Shown: positions 56,977 through 64,000 of the stretch, piece by piece
How the letters are laid out: each line of letters begins with the position of its first letter
How positions within the stretch are numbered: the stretch's first letter is position 1
Source: JALHSW01 sp963720675
GTDB taxonomy: Bacteria; Actinomycetota; Acidimicrobiia; IMCC26256; PALSA-555
Assembly: GCA_963720675.1 (NCBI GenBank)
Contig: CAVRGH010000010.1
Location: forward strand, 2,356,001-2,420,000
DNA length: 64,000 bases
Direction of reading: 5' to 3'
Program-made: the position numbers and the translations under genes
The notes under the pieces: generated by a model
What the model was told of the DNA's origin: nothing
Databases searched by the model: none
What the model saw: the letters and a program-made list of their open reading frames with translations, nothing else

Positions 56977-57480
56977 GTGGAGCTGCTGAATCTCGTCACG
57001 CCGCTGGCGGACGCCGTCCCCGAGGCGGCGCTCACCGCCCTGAAGTTCGGCTTCCTCGCGCTCGTCTACCTCTTCCTCTGGCGTGTGGTGCGCGTCGTGC
57101 TGCAAGAGCTCCGTGCTCCTGCGCTCGTGGGTGCCGCTCCGGCCGCGGCCGGAGCGACCCAGAAGCGCCCGGCGAAGGGCGACAAGCGCGGAGCTCGTCT
57201 GCGCATGCTCGAGCCGGCGTCGCACCAGGGTGAGACGTACCCGCTCGGCGACGAGATCACCGTGGGCCGCGGAGGTGGGTGCGGGATCGTCCTGCCCGAC
57301 GACGGCTTCGTGTCGACCGTGCACGCACGCGTGTTCCGGCGCGGCGACGAGGTGCTCGTCGAGGACCTCGGCTCGCGTAACGGCACGTTCGTCAACGGTG
57401 AGCGCGTCGTCGCACCGACGCGGCTTCGGCGCGGGGACCATGTCCAGTTCGGTCAGACGGTTGCGGAGGTGACGCGATGA
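56977..57480 (+). CDS. fhaB: FHA-domain protein FhaB
   Basis: 167 residues from a GTG. An N-terminal membrane anchor (LTALKFGFLALVYLFLWRVV) is followed by a C-terminal FHA domain (EITVGRGGGCGIVLPDDGFV, VEDLGSRNGTFVNG). It is a phosphothreonine reader that links PknB signalling to septal or polar growth. Its ATGA end overlaps pstP. Confidence 0.88.
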   Translation: MELLNLVTPLADAVPEAALTALKFGFLALVYLFLWRVVRVVLQELRAPALVGAAPAAAGATQKRPAKGDKRGARLRMLEPASHQGETYPLGDEITVGRGGGCGIVLPDDGFVSTVHARVFRRGDEVLVEDLGSRNGTFVNGERVVAPTRLRRGDHVQFGQTVAEVTR

Positions 57481-58337
57481 GCCTGCGGCTCCAGGTAGGT
57501 GCCGCGACCGATGTCGGTCAGGTGCGCGACCACAACGAGGACAGCTACCTCGTCGACGACGACCTCGGCCTGATCGCCGTCGCCGACGGCATGGGCGGGC
57601 ACCGTGGGGGTGAAGTCGCGAGCGCGACCGCGCTCGAGGCGCTGCGCGTCGCGTTCGTCGCGGGCGCACCGATCGACGAGGCAGTCGTGGTCGCGAACGA
57701 TGCCGTGCACGAGCAATCCGTCGCCGATCCCAACCTCCGGGGGATGGGGACCACCCTGACGGCAGGAGCTTTCGACGACGAAGGCCATGTCGTGCTGGGC
57801 CACGTCGGGGACTCGCGGGCGTACCTCGCCCGTGACGGCGGCCTCGATCGGGTCTCGACCGACCACAGCCTCGTCGAGGAGCTGATCCAGGCCGGCGAGC
57901 TCACTCCCGAGCAGGCCACGGTCGATCCGCGCCGCTCCCAGATCACCCGGGCGATCGGGCTCGAGCAGGGCGTGCTCGTCGACGTGATCGAGCTCGATCT
58001 CACCGTGGGCGACCGGCTGCTGCTCTGCTCCGACGGGCTCACGGACATGCTGAGCGAGGACGAGATGGCGACGCTGCTCGCCGAGGAGGCGGACCCGACC
58101 GCGGCGGCGACCCGTCTCGTCGACGACGCGAACGCGGCCGGCGGCGTCGACAACATCACCGTGATCGTGATCGATGTCGTCGAGGACGAGGACGGGGACG
58201 AGGACCGCGACGACGGGGACATCGTCGACGCCCAAGCACCGACCGACGCCGCGGCCACGATCCCGACCGGCGACGAGCCGACCCAGCTCGTCGAGCCGGC
58301 GAAGCCCAAACGTCGGTGGTTCGGGTTGCGACGGTGA
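57477..58337 (+). CDS. pstP: PP2C-type serine/threonine phosphatase
   Basis: 286 residues. PP2C metal motifs: VRDHNEDSYL, IAVADGMGGHRGG, GMGTTLTAGAF, GHVGDSRAYLARDGGL, LLLCSDGLTDML and GGVDNITVIV. It dephosphorylates PknB and its targets. After the catalytic domain comes only an acidic Asp/Glu tail and KPKRRWFGLRR; the membrane helix and extracellular domain of M. tuberculosis PstP are absent, so it is likely cytosolic here. Confidence 0.9.
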   Translation: MSLRLQVGAATDVGQVRDHNEDSYLVDDDLGLIAVADGMGGHRGGEVASATALEALRVAFVAGAPIDEAVVVANDAVHEQSVADPNLRGMGTTLTAGAFDDEGHVVLGHVGDSRAYLARDGGLDRVSTDHSLVEELIQAGELTPEQATVDPRRSQITRAIGLEQGVLVDVIELDLTVGDRLLLCSDGLTDMLSEDEMATLLAEEADPTAAATRLVDDANAAGGVDNITVIVIDVVEDEDGDEDRDDGDIVDAQAPTDAAATIPTGDEPTQLVEPAKPKRRWFGLRR

Positions 58338-59653
58338 GCGCGACGACGCATCGGCGCAACGTCGAGCTCCGGTTGGGGCTGTTCGCCGTCGTCATCACCA
58401 TCTTCGGGTACTCACTGGTCCAGCTCGCCGACAAGCCCAACCTGCCGCCCGAGCTGTGGCTGTTCCTCGCGGCCATGATCGCCCTGTACGTGATCGCGCA
58501 CCTCGCCGTGCGCGAGGTCGCGCCACAGGCCGACCCGGTGCTGCTCCCGCTCGCCGCGCTGCTCAACGGGATCGGGTTCGTCACCATCGCTCGTCTCGAC
58601 CGCGACCTCGCCCAGGTGCAGGCGGGGTGGACGGCGGCGGGCGTTGCCGCGTTCGTGATCACCCTCGTCGTCGTGCGGCGCGTCCGCACGCTCGAGCGCT
58701 ACCGCTACACGTTCCTGTTCCTCGGCATCGTCGCGGTGATCCTGCCCCTCTTGCCCGGCATCGGGAAGACGATCAACGGAGCGCGCCTCTGGGTCGGGTT
58801 CGGGCCGATCAACTTCCAGCCCGGCGAAGCGGCCAAGGTGCTGCTCGTCATCTTCTTCGCGGCGTACCTGGTCGACAAGCGGGAGCTCCTCGCGAGTGGT
58901 TCTCGTCGCATCGGCCGGATGCTCATCCCCGACCCGAAGCACCTCGGTCCGCTGCTGCTCGCGTGGGCCGTGTCGATCCTGATCATGGTGCAGCAGAAGG
59001 ACCTCGGCTCCGCCCTCCTGTTCTTCGCGGTCTTCGCCTCGATGCTCTACGTCGCCACCGAGCGCGCCGCGTACCTGATCATCGGTCTGTTCCTGTTCCT
59101 CGGCGGGGCCGGCATCGCCTACCAGCTGTTCGGTCACGTGCAGGACCGCGTGAGCACCTGGATCGATCCCTGGTCCGTCTCGCAGGGCAAGGGCTTCCAG
59201 ATCGTCCAGTCGATGTTCGCGTTCGGGACGGGCGGGTTCGCCGGCACCGGCCTCGGGCTCGGCAACCCGCAGCAGATCCCGAACGCCGCGACCGACTTCG
59301 TGTTCTCCGCGATCGGCGAGGAGCTCGGTCTGCTGGGGACCGTCGCCGTCCTGGTCACGATCCTGCTGTTCGTCGGCTCCGGCTTCCGGATCGCGGTGCA
59401 GTCGGAGCGACCGTTCTCCAAGCTCTTCGCCGCCGGGCTGACGACCATCATCGGCGTGCAGAGCTTCGTGATCATCGGGGGCGTGACCCGGGTGATCCCG
59501 CTCACCGGGATCACCCTGCCGTTCATCTCCTACGGAGGGTCGTCGCTCGTCGCGAACTTCGTCATCTTGGCGTTGCTCCTCCGGATCTCCGACGACAACG
59601 CTCGCGGCAGCGTCCGGGGCCGAGGCACCGCCGCCGCGACCGCGCGGGCGTGA
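58334..59653 (+). CDS. rodA: RodA/FtsW-type SEDS glycosyltransferase
   Basis: 439 residues from a GTG overlapping pstP. Ten or more helices, with the catalytic-loop region GARLWVGFGPINFQPGEAAK typical of SEDS proteins, and ITLPFISYGGSSLVANFVIL near the end. It polymerises lipid II into glycan strands with the adjacent class-B PBP. Confidence 0.9.
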   Translation: MSATTHRRNVELRLGLFAVVITIFGYSLVQLADKPNLPPELWLFLAAMIALYVIAHLAVREVAPQADPVLLPLAALLNGIGFVTIARLDRDLAQVQAGWTAAGVAAFVITLVVVRRVRTLERYRYTFLFLGIVAVILPLLPGIGKTINGARLWVGFGPINFQPGEAAKVLLVIFFAAYLVDKRELLASGSRRIGRMLIPDPKHLGPLLLAWAVSILIMVQQKDLGSALLFFAVFASMLYVATERAAYLIIGLFLFLGGAGIAYQLFGHVQDRVSTWIDPWSVSQGKGFQIVQSMFAFGTGGFAGTGLGLGNPQQIPNAATDFVFSAIGEELGLLGTVAVLVTILLFVGSGFRIAVQSERPFSKLFAAGLTTIIGVQSFVIIGGVTRVIPLTGITLPFISYGGSSLVANFVILALLLRISDDNARGSVRGRGTAAATARA

Positions 59654-59663
59654 GGACGAGCGG

Positions 59664-61127
59664 ATGAACCGGGCGATTCGGCGCGTCGGCGTCGCGGTGG
59701 TCGTGCTGATGCTGGTGCTCATCGCACAGCTCACCTGGCTGCAGGTCATCGACGCGGACCACCTCGCGAACGATCCGCGCAACACGCGCGCGGCCCTGCG
59801 CGACGCGAACCGACCGCGCGGCCCGATCGTCACCGCCGACGGGGTGGTGCTCGCCCAGTCGGTGGCGGTCGACGACGGCACCGACTTCAAGTACCAGCGC
59901 GAGTACCCCGAGGGCGCCAAGTTCTCCCAGATCGTCGGCTACCAGTCGTTCGTCGTCGGCAACACCGGCGTGGAGAAGACGTACAACGATCAGCTCGTCG
60001 GACGCGACACCGAGCTGCAGCTCCAGAACATCCCGGACATCGTCGGCGGCGACGCCGCGACCGGGAAGGTCGTCCTGTCGATCCGAGCCGACCTGCAGCG
60101 CGAGGCGGTCGACGCACTCGGGTTCCAGCGCGGTTCGGTCGTCGCGATCGATCCGAAGACCGGCCAGCTGCTCGCGCTCTACTCCAACCCGTCGTTCGAT
60201 CCACAACCGCTCGCGAGCCACAACACCAAAGAGGTGCAGGCCTACTACCAGGCGCTGACCCAGGACCCGAATCATCCCGACCTGCCGCGCGCGTACCGGG
60301 AGCGGTACCCGCCCGGCTCGACGTTCAAGTCGGTGACGTCCGCGGTCGCGATGGACAACGGTGTGGCAACGCCCGACAGCCCGGTGTACCCGACGTTGCG
60401 CGAGCTCCCCCTCCCCCAGACCAACGTGACCCTGTCGAACTTCGGCGGCCGCTCGTGCGGCGGGACGCTGGCGCAGAGCTTCACGGTGTCGTGCAACACC
60501 ACCTTCGCCCAGATCGGCCTCCAGCTCGGGGACTCGTTCGTGCCCGGCATGGCGCGCTTCGGCGTCGGCACGGACCCGCCACCGCTCGACATCGCGCCGG
60601 GTGCCGCGTCCAGCGTCGGTCCGCCCGAGGGCAGCTTCCAGGACAACCAACCGCTCTTCGCGCAGGCCGGCATCGGCCAGGGTGACGTCGCCACGACGCC
60701 GCTGCAGATGGCGCTCGTCGCCGCATCGGTCGCCAACGGCGGCGTGATCATGGAACCCCACGTCGGAGCGGAGATCCGCGACGCCAGCAACGACCTGGTG
60801 CGACGCATCGACGACCAGGAGTGGAAGTCGGCGATGAGCGCGACCTCGGCGCAGGCCCTCAACTCGATGATGATCTCCGTGGTCGAGCGGGGCAGCGGCA
60901 CGAGCGCGCGGATCGCCGGTGTCTCGGTCGCGGGCAAGACCGGGACGGCGCAGGCCGACGGCGGCCCTCCCCACGCATGGTTCATCGCCTTCGCCCCCGC
61001 GAACGACCCGAAGATCGCGGTCGCCGTGCTCGTCGAACGGGGCGGGAACCTCGGGAACGAGGCCACCGGTGGGGCTGTGGCCGCCCCCATCGCCGCCCGG
61101 ATGATCCGCGTCGCGCTCGGAATATGA
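59664..61127 (+). CDS. pbpA: Class-B penicillin-binding protein PbpA
   Basis: 487 residues. An N-terminal membrane anchor (VGVAVVVLMLVLIAQLTWLQ), then transpeptidase motifs: SxxK in PPGSTFKSVTSA, SxN in FTVSCNTTFAQIG and KTG in VAGKTGTAQAD. It cross-links peptidoglycan made by RodA. Confidence 0.92.
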   Translation: MNRAIRRVGVAVVVLMLVLIAQLTWLQVIDADHLANDPRNTRAALRDANRPRGPIVTADGVVLAQSVAVDDGTDFKYQREYPEGAKFSQIVGYQSFVVGNTGVEKTYNDQLVGRDTELQLQNIPDIVGGDAATGKVVLSIRADLQREAVDALGFQRGSVVAIDPKTGQLLALYSNPSFDPQPLASHNTKEVQAYYQALTQDPNHPDLPRAYRERYPPGSTFKSVTSAVAMDNGVATPDSPVYPTLRELPLPQTNVTLSNFGGRSCGGTLAQSFTVSCNTTFAQIGLQLGDSFVPGMARFGVGTDPPPLDIAPGAASSVGPPEGSFQDNQPLFAQAGIGQGDVATTPLQMALVAASVANGGVIMEPHVGAEIRDASNDLVRRIDDQEWKSAMSATSAQALNSMMISVVERGSGTSARIAGVSVAGKTGTAQADGGPPHAWFIAFAPANDPKIAVAVLVERGGNLGNEATGGAVAAPIAARMIRVALGI

Positions 61128-61225
61128 GCATCTCCGTGCCCCGGAGCGACGACATCGTCGCGGTACCGTGAATCCTCCATGTTGCAGGTCACCACAGTGC
61201 AGGTCCCCCCGACTCGGAGCGGACG

Positions 61226-63043
61226 ATGACGCAGGTCGGTGACCTCCTCGTCGGCCGGTACGCGATCGAGTCGCCCATCGCTCGCGGCGGGATGGCCGAC
61301 GTCTTCCTCGCTCGCGACCAGCAGCTCGACCGCCCGGTCGCCGTGAAGGTCCTGTTCCCCGAGTTCGCGCGCGACCCCAGCTTCGTCGAGCGCTTCCGCC
61401 GCGAGGCACAGCACGCCGCGATGCTGAACCACCCCAACATCGTCAGCGTCTACGACTACGGCCAGCAGGAAGGCACGTACTTCATCGTCATGGAGTACGT
61501 GGAGGGTCAGTCGCTGCGCGACGTGCTGCGCTCCCAGGGCTCGCTCGCGCCCATGCAGGCGGCCCGCATCGCGGCCGAGATCGCGGGCGCGCTCGACTTC
61601 GCGCACCGGCACGGGACCGTGCACCGCGACATCAAGCCGGGAAACGTGCTCCTCACCCCGAACGGGCAGGTGAAGGTCACCGACTTCGGGATCGCCGCGA
61701 ACCCGACCGATGCCGGCGCGGGGCTCACCCAGACCGGTGCGGTCATCGGCACCGCGACCTACTTCTCCCCCGAGCAGGCCCAGGGGTACCAGGTCGATGG
61801 GCGCAGCGACGTCTACTCGCTCGGGGTCGTCCTCTACGAGATGCTCACTGGCCGGGCGCCGTTCACTGCCGAGAGCCCGGTCGCCGTCGCGATGAAGCAC
61901 GTCCGCGACCCGGTGGTCCCCCCGAGCCAGCTCGTCCCCGGGCTGCCGCCCGACCTCGAGCGGATCGTGATGACCGCGCTCGCCAAGGACGTGAACACCC
62001 GATACCAGTCGGCCGAGGCGCTGCGCGCGGATCTCGTGCGCTTCGGTCGCGGTCGGCCCCTCGAGGGAGCGCCGACGGTAGCGGCCGCTCCGGTCGCCGC
62101 GGCCACGACGGTCGCCGCGACCCCGGCGACCCCGCTCAACGACGAGATGTGGGACGACGAGCCGAAGCACTACGGCACGAAGGTCGCGGTCGTCGTCGGG
62201 GTCCTCTTCCTCGTGCTGGCCATCGTCGGCGGGTTCTTCGCGCTCCGGCCGAAGGACTCCGTCGAATCGCAGCCCAAGGTCGAGGTTCCGAGCGTCGTCG
62301 GGCAACCCTTCGATCAAGCCTCCGCGACGCTCACGACCGCCGGCTTCAAGGTCGCGCGCGTCGACGAGGTCAGCAGCAGCGTCCCGGTCGACTCCGTGAT
62401 CAGCCAGAGCCCCGACTCAGGCCTGCTGCTCGAGAAAGGTCGCACCGTCACCCTGACGGTGAGCAGCAGCCAGGTCACCATCCCCGATCTCGTCGGCAAA
62501 CCGTTCGAGGAAGCCCAGGCTGCGCTCCAGAAGCTCGGGCTGACCGCGAACCGCGTCGACGCGGAGAGTCCGGACCAGGCCGCAGGCACGGTGCTGTCCA
62601 CCGATCCCGTCAGCGGGACCACCGTCGACAAGGGCTCTGCGGTCACCGTCACGGTGGCGGCCGAACCTGCGGTCGCGATCCCGAACGTCGCGGGTCAGGA
62701 CCAGGTCGCGGCGCAGACGGCCCTCCAGACCGCCGGGTTCCAGGTGACGGTCCAACCCGCGCCCAGCAACACCGTGCCCGCAGGCAAGGTGATCGCGACG
62801 GACCCGGTGGCCGGGACCATGGCTCCCAAGGGCTCGACGGTGACCATGCAGGTGTCGACCGGTCCCACGGCGACCGCGATCCCGAACGTCATCGGGCAGA
62901 CCCGCGAGAACGCCGCTGCCGCCCTCACGGGCGCCGGCTTCAACGTCACGATCCTCGGCTGCGCTCCCGGGGCGGTGGTCGCCTCGCAGAACCCCGCGGG
63001 GGGCGAAGCCCCGCCGGGCACCGGCGTCACCATCGGCTGCTGA
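61226..63043 (+). CDS. pknB: Ser/Thr protein kinase PknB with four PASTA domains
   Basis: 605 residues. Kinase: ARGGMADVFLARDQQ, VAVKVLF (Lys41), VHRDIKPGNVLL, VTDFGIAANPT and YFSPEQAQG. A membrane helix (VAVVVGVLFLVLAIVGGFFA) at about residues 315-335 is followed by four PASTA repeats starting at VPSVVGQPF, IPDLVGKPF, IPNVAGQDQ and IPNVIGQTR, which sense muropeptides. A 98-bp gap with the inverted repeat GCGACGACATCGTCGC at 61146-61161 separates it from pbpA, so it may have its own promoter. Confidence 0.93.
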   Translation: MTQVGDLLVGRYAIESPIARGGMADVFLARDQQLDRPVAVKVLFPEFARDPSFVERFRREAQHAAMLNHPNIVSVYDYGQQEGTYFIVMEYVEGQSLRDVLRSQGSLAPMQAARIAAEIAGALDFAHRHGTVHRDIKPGNVLLTPNGQVKVTDFGIAANPTDAGAGLTQTGAVIGTATYFSPEQAQGYQVDGRSDVYSLGVVLYEMLTGRAPFTAESPVAVAMKHVRDPVVPPSQLVPGLPPDLERIVMTALAKDVNTRYQSAEALRADLVRFGRGRPLEGAPTVAAAPVAAATTVAATPATPLNDEMWDDEPKHYGTKVAVVVGVLFLVLAIVGGFFALRPKDSVESQPKVEVPSVVGQPFDQASATLTTAGFKVARVDEVSSSVPVDSVISQSPDSGLLLEKGRTVTLTVSSSQVTIPDLVGKPFEEAQAALQKLGLTANRVDAESPDQAAGTVLSTDPVSGTTVDKGSAVTVTVAAEPAVAIPNVAGQDQVAAQTALQTAGFQVTVQPAPSNTVPAGKVIATDPVAGTMAPKGSTVTMQVSTGPTATAIPNVIGQTRENAAAALTGAGFNVTILGCAPGAVVASQNPAGGEAPPGTGVTIGC

Positions 63044-63049
63044 TCCGCG

Positions 63050-63832
63050 GTGGAGGGCCCGCTCGCGCGGTGGTACCGCGAGCACGGTCGCCACGATCTG
63101 CCGTGGCGCGACACCCGTGACCGCTGGGCGGTGCTCGTCTCGGAGGTGATGCTCCACCAGACGCAGGTGCCGCGCGTCGTCGCGGTCTGGCCCGCCTTCA
63201 TGGCTCGCTTCCCCGATCCCGCTTCGACGGCCGCCGCGGGCCCGGCCGCGGTGATCCAGGCGTGGGGCCGCCTCGGCTACCCGCGCCGGGCCCGTCGGCT
63301 CTGGGAGACGGCGACGCGGATCACCGAGGGTGGCTGGCCCGACGATCTCTCGTCGCTCCCGGGCATCGGTCGCTACACCGCCCACGCGATCGCGGCGCAG
63401 GTCGACGACGTCGATGTCCCGGCCATCGAGGTGAACGTCCGGCGCGTGGTCGAGCGCGTCCGCGGCGAACGGCTGTCGGAGCGGGCCGCGGAGGACGCGA
63501 GCGTGCAGATCGGCAGGCCGCTCCTCGGGCGCGACCGCTTGCTCGCGCTCATGGACGTCGGCGCGACGCTCTGCCGCCCGCGGAACCCGGACTGCTCCTC
63601 GTGCCCGCTCCGGCGACGGTGCATCGCGCGCGGGCCCTTGCCCCACGAGGCCACCCGTCCGAAGCAAGCGAGGTTCGCAGGATCGTTCCGCGAGCGGCGC
63701 GGTGCCGTGATGGCGCGGCTGCGGGTCGGGCCGACCGCTGCGACCGAACTCGACGCCGCTGCGCTCGAGTCGCTGCTCGCCGACGGGCTCGCGGAGGCCG
63801 TGGACGGGATCGCTCGACTCCCGTCGTCGTAG
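63050..63832 (+). CDS. mutY: A/G-specific adenine glycosylase, MutY-like
   Basis: 260 residues from a GTG. It shows RHDLPWRDTRD, VSEVMLHQTQVPRVV, the HhH LPGIGRYTAHAIAAQVDD and the iron-sulphur cysteines C-x6-C-x2-C-x5-C (CRPRNPDCSSCPLRRRC). The catalytic position, normally Asp before Gly-Asn in this family (as D138 of E. coli), reads AIEVNVRRV, so Asp is replaced by Glu. The C-terminal NUDIX-like 8-oxoG sensing domain is absent, as in short MutY forms. It follows pknB by 6 bases. Confidence 0.82.
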   Translation: MEGPLARWYREHGRHDLPWRDTRDRWAVLVSEVMLHQTQVPRVVAVWPAFMARFPDPASTAAAGPAAVIQAWGRLGYPRRARRLWETATRITEGGWPDDLSSLPGIGRYTAHAIAAQVDDVDVPAIEVNVRRVVERVRGERLSERAAEDASVQIGRPLLGRDRLLALMDVGATLCRPRNPDCSSCPLRRRCIARGPLPHEATRPKQARFAGSFRERRGAVMARLRVGPTAATELDAAALESLLADGLAEAVDGIARLPSS

Positions 63833-63850
63833 GCGTCGGGACCGGTGGGG

Positions 63851-64000
63851 CTACCCGACCGGGAGGCGAGCGAGGAAGTTGCCGAGCAGCTCGTGACCGG
63901 ACTCGGTGAGGATCGACTCGGGGTGGAACTGCACGCCTTCGATCGGCAGCTCGCGGTGGCGCAGGCCCATGACGAGCCCGTCCTCGCTCTCCGCGGTGAT
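63851..64000 (-). CDS. Anthranilate/aminodeoxychorismate synthase component II (C-terminal part)
   Basis: The last 49 codons of a class-I glutamine amidotransferase lie in the window: LVMGLRHRELPIEGVQFHPE, with the catalytic His-Glu in QFHPES, then ILTESGHELLGNFLARLPVG. This is the TrpG/PabA end. In M. tuberculosis trpG is likewise convergent with pknB. The rest is cut off by the window edge. Confidence 0.88.
   Translation of the reverse strand: MTAESEDGLVMGLRHRELPIEGVQFHPESILTESGHELLGNFLARLPVG

Overview
This is GC-rich (about 70 percent by eye) actinobacterial chromosomal DNA with dense, mostly short-spaced operons and frequent GTG starts. F420-type luciferase-like oxidoreductase, polyphosphate glucokinase, LPXTG, Rpf-like and fhaA-fhaB-pstP-rodA-pbpA-pknB genes all point to Actinomycetota. 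The absence of pknA from the last cluster, and the general gene mix, would fit a deep lineage such as Acidimicrobiia, but I cannot place it further from sequence alone. No CRISPR array, rRNA gene or intact phage is present. Four tRNAs are visible: Arg-ACG, Ser-GCT, Ser-TGA and Leu-CAG.

A dominant technical feature is single-base frameshifts in roughly 24 otherwise intact genes, including the essential lgt. Most sit in short GC or homopolymer runs, and they are densest at about 13.0-15.8 kb. The coordinates below therefore give the whole gene as rebuilt across frames. I treat these shifts as assembly or sequencing errors rather than decay.

Layout. 0-1 kb: MacB-like export ABC pair (minus). 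1-5.2 kb: lgt, a lipoprotein, an F420-type oxidoreductase, DUF427 and an Fpg/Nei glycosylase. 5.2-7.5 kb: a TetR-DHA2 efflux operon with a clear palindromic operator. 7.6-9.9 kb: UbiB-like kinase and an Rpf/transglycosylase-like secreted protein. 10.3-15.8 kb: a translationally coupled minus-strand operon of amino-acid-type ABC uptake (SBP, permease, ATPase), a Rieske oxygenase and an FAD oxidoreductase. It is divergent from mmsA, a DUF389 membrane protein and a second FAD oxidoreductase (15.9-19.9 kb). 20-24 kb: amidase, GlxA-type regulator and a DJ-1/PfpI protein. 23.7-27.1 kb: two near-duplicate NTF2-like genes flank asnB and a class-I glutamine amidotransferase. 27.1-28.9 kb: an exported protein and an internally duplicated membrane protein.

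29.1-30.7 kb: a 1.5-kb remnant island bounded by a 47-bp duplication of the 3' half of tRNA-Arg. 30.8-34.1 kb: a coupled operon of secernin-like Ntn hydrolase, class-III aminotransferase and kinase-fold protein. 34-46 kb: mixed housekeeping and metabolic genes (rarD, peroxiredoxin, cupins, 2-hydroxyacid dehydrogenase, rraA-like, PHP phosphoesterase, GH13, serS, pheA). 46-52.3 kb: carbohydrate block (ppgK, gnd, zwf, ROK kinase), with ppgK coupled to an FtsX permease and an ABC ATPase fused to a cyclic-nucleotide-binding domain. 52.3-56.1 kb: RidA, msrB, an LPXTG surface protein and a glycan-type FAD protein. 56.1-64 kb: the conserved actinobacterial growth and division cluster tRNA-Leu, fhaA, fhaB, pstP, rodA, pbpA, pknB, followed by mutY and convergent trpG/pabA.
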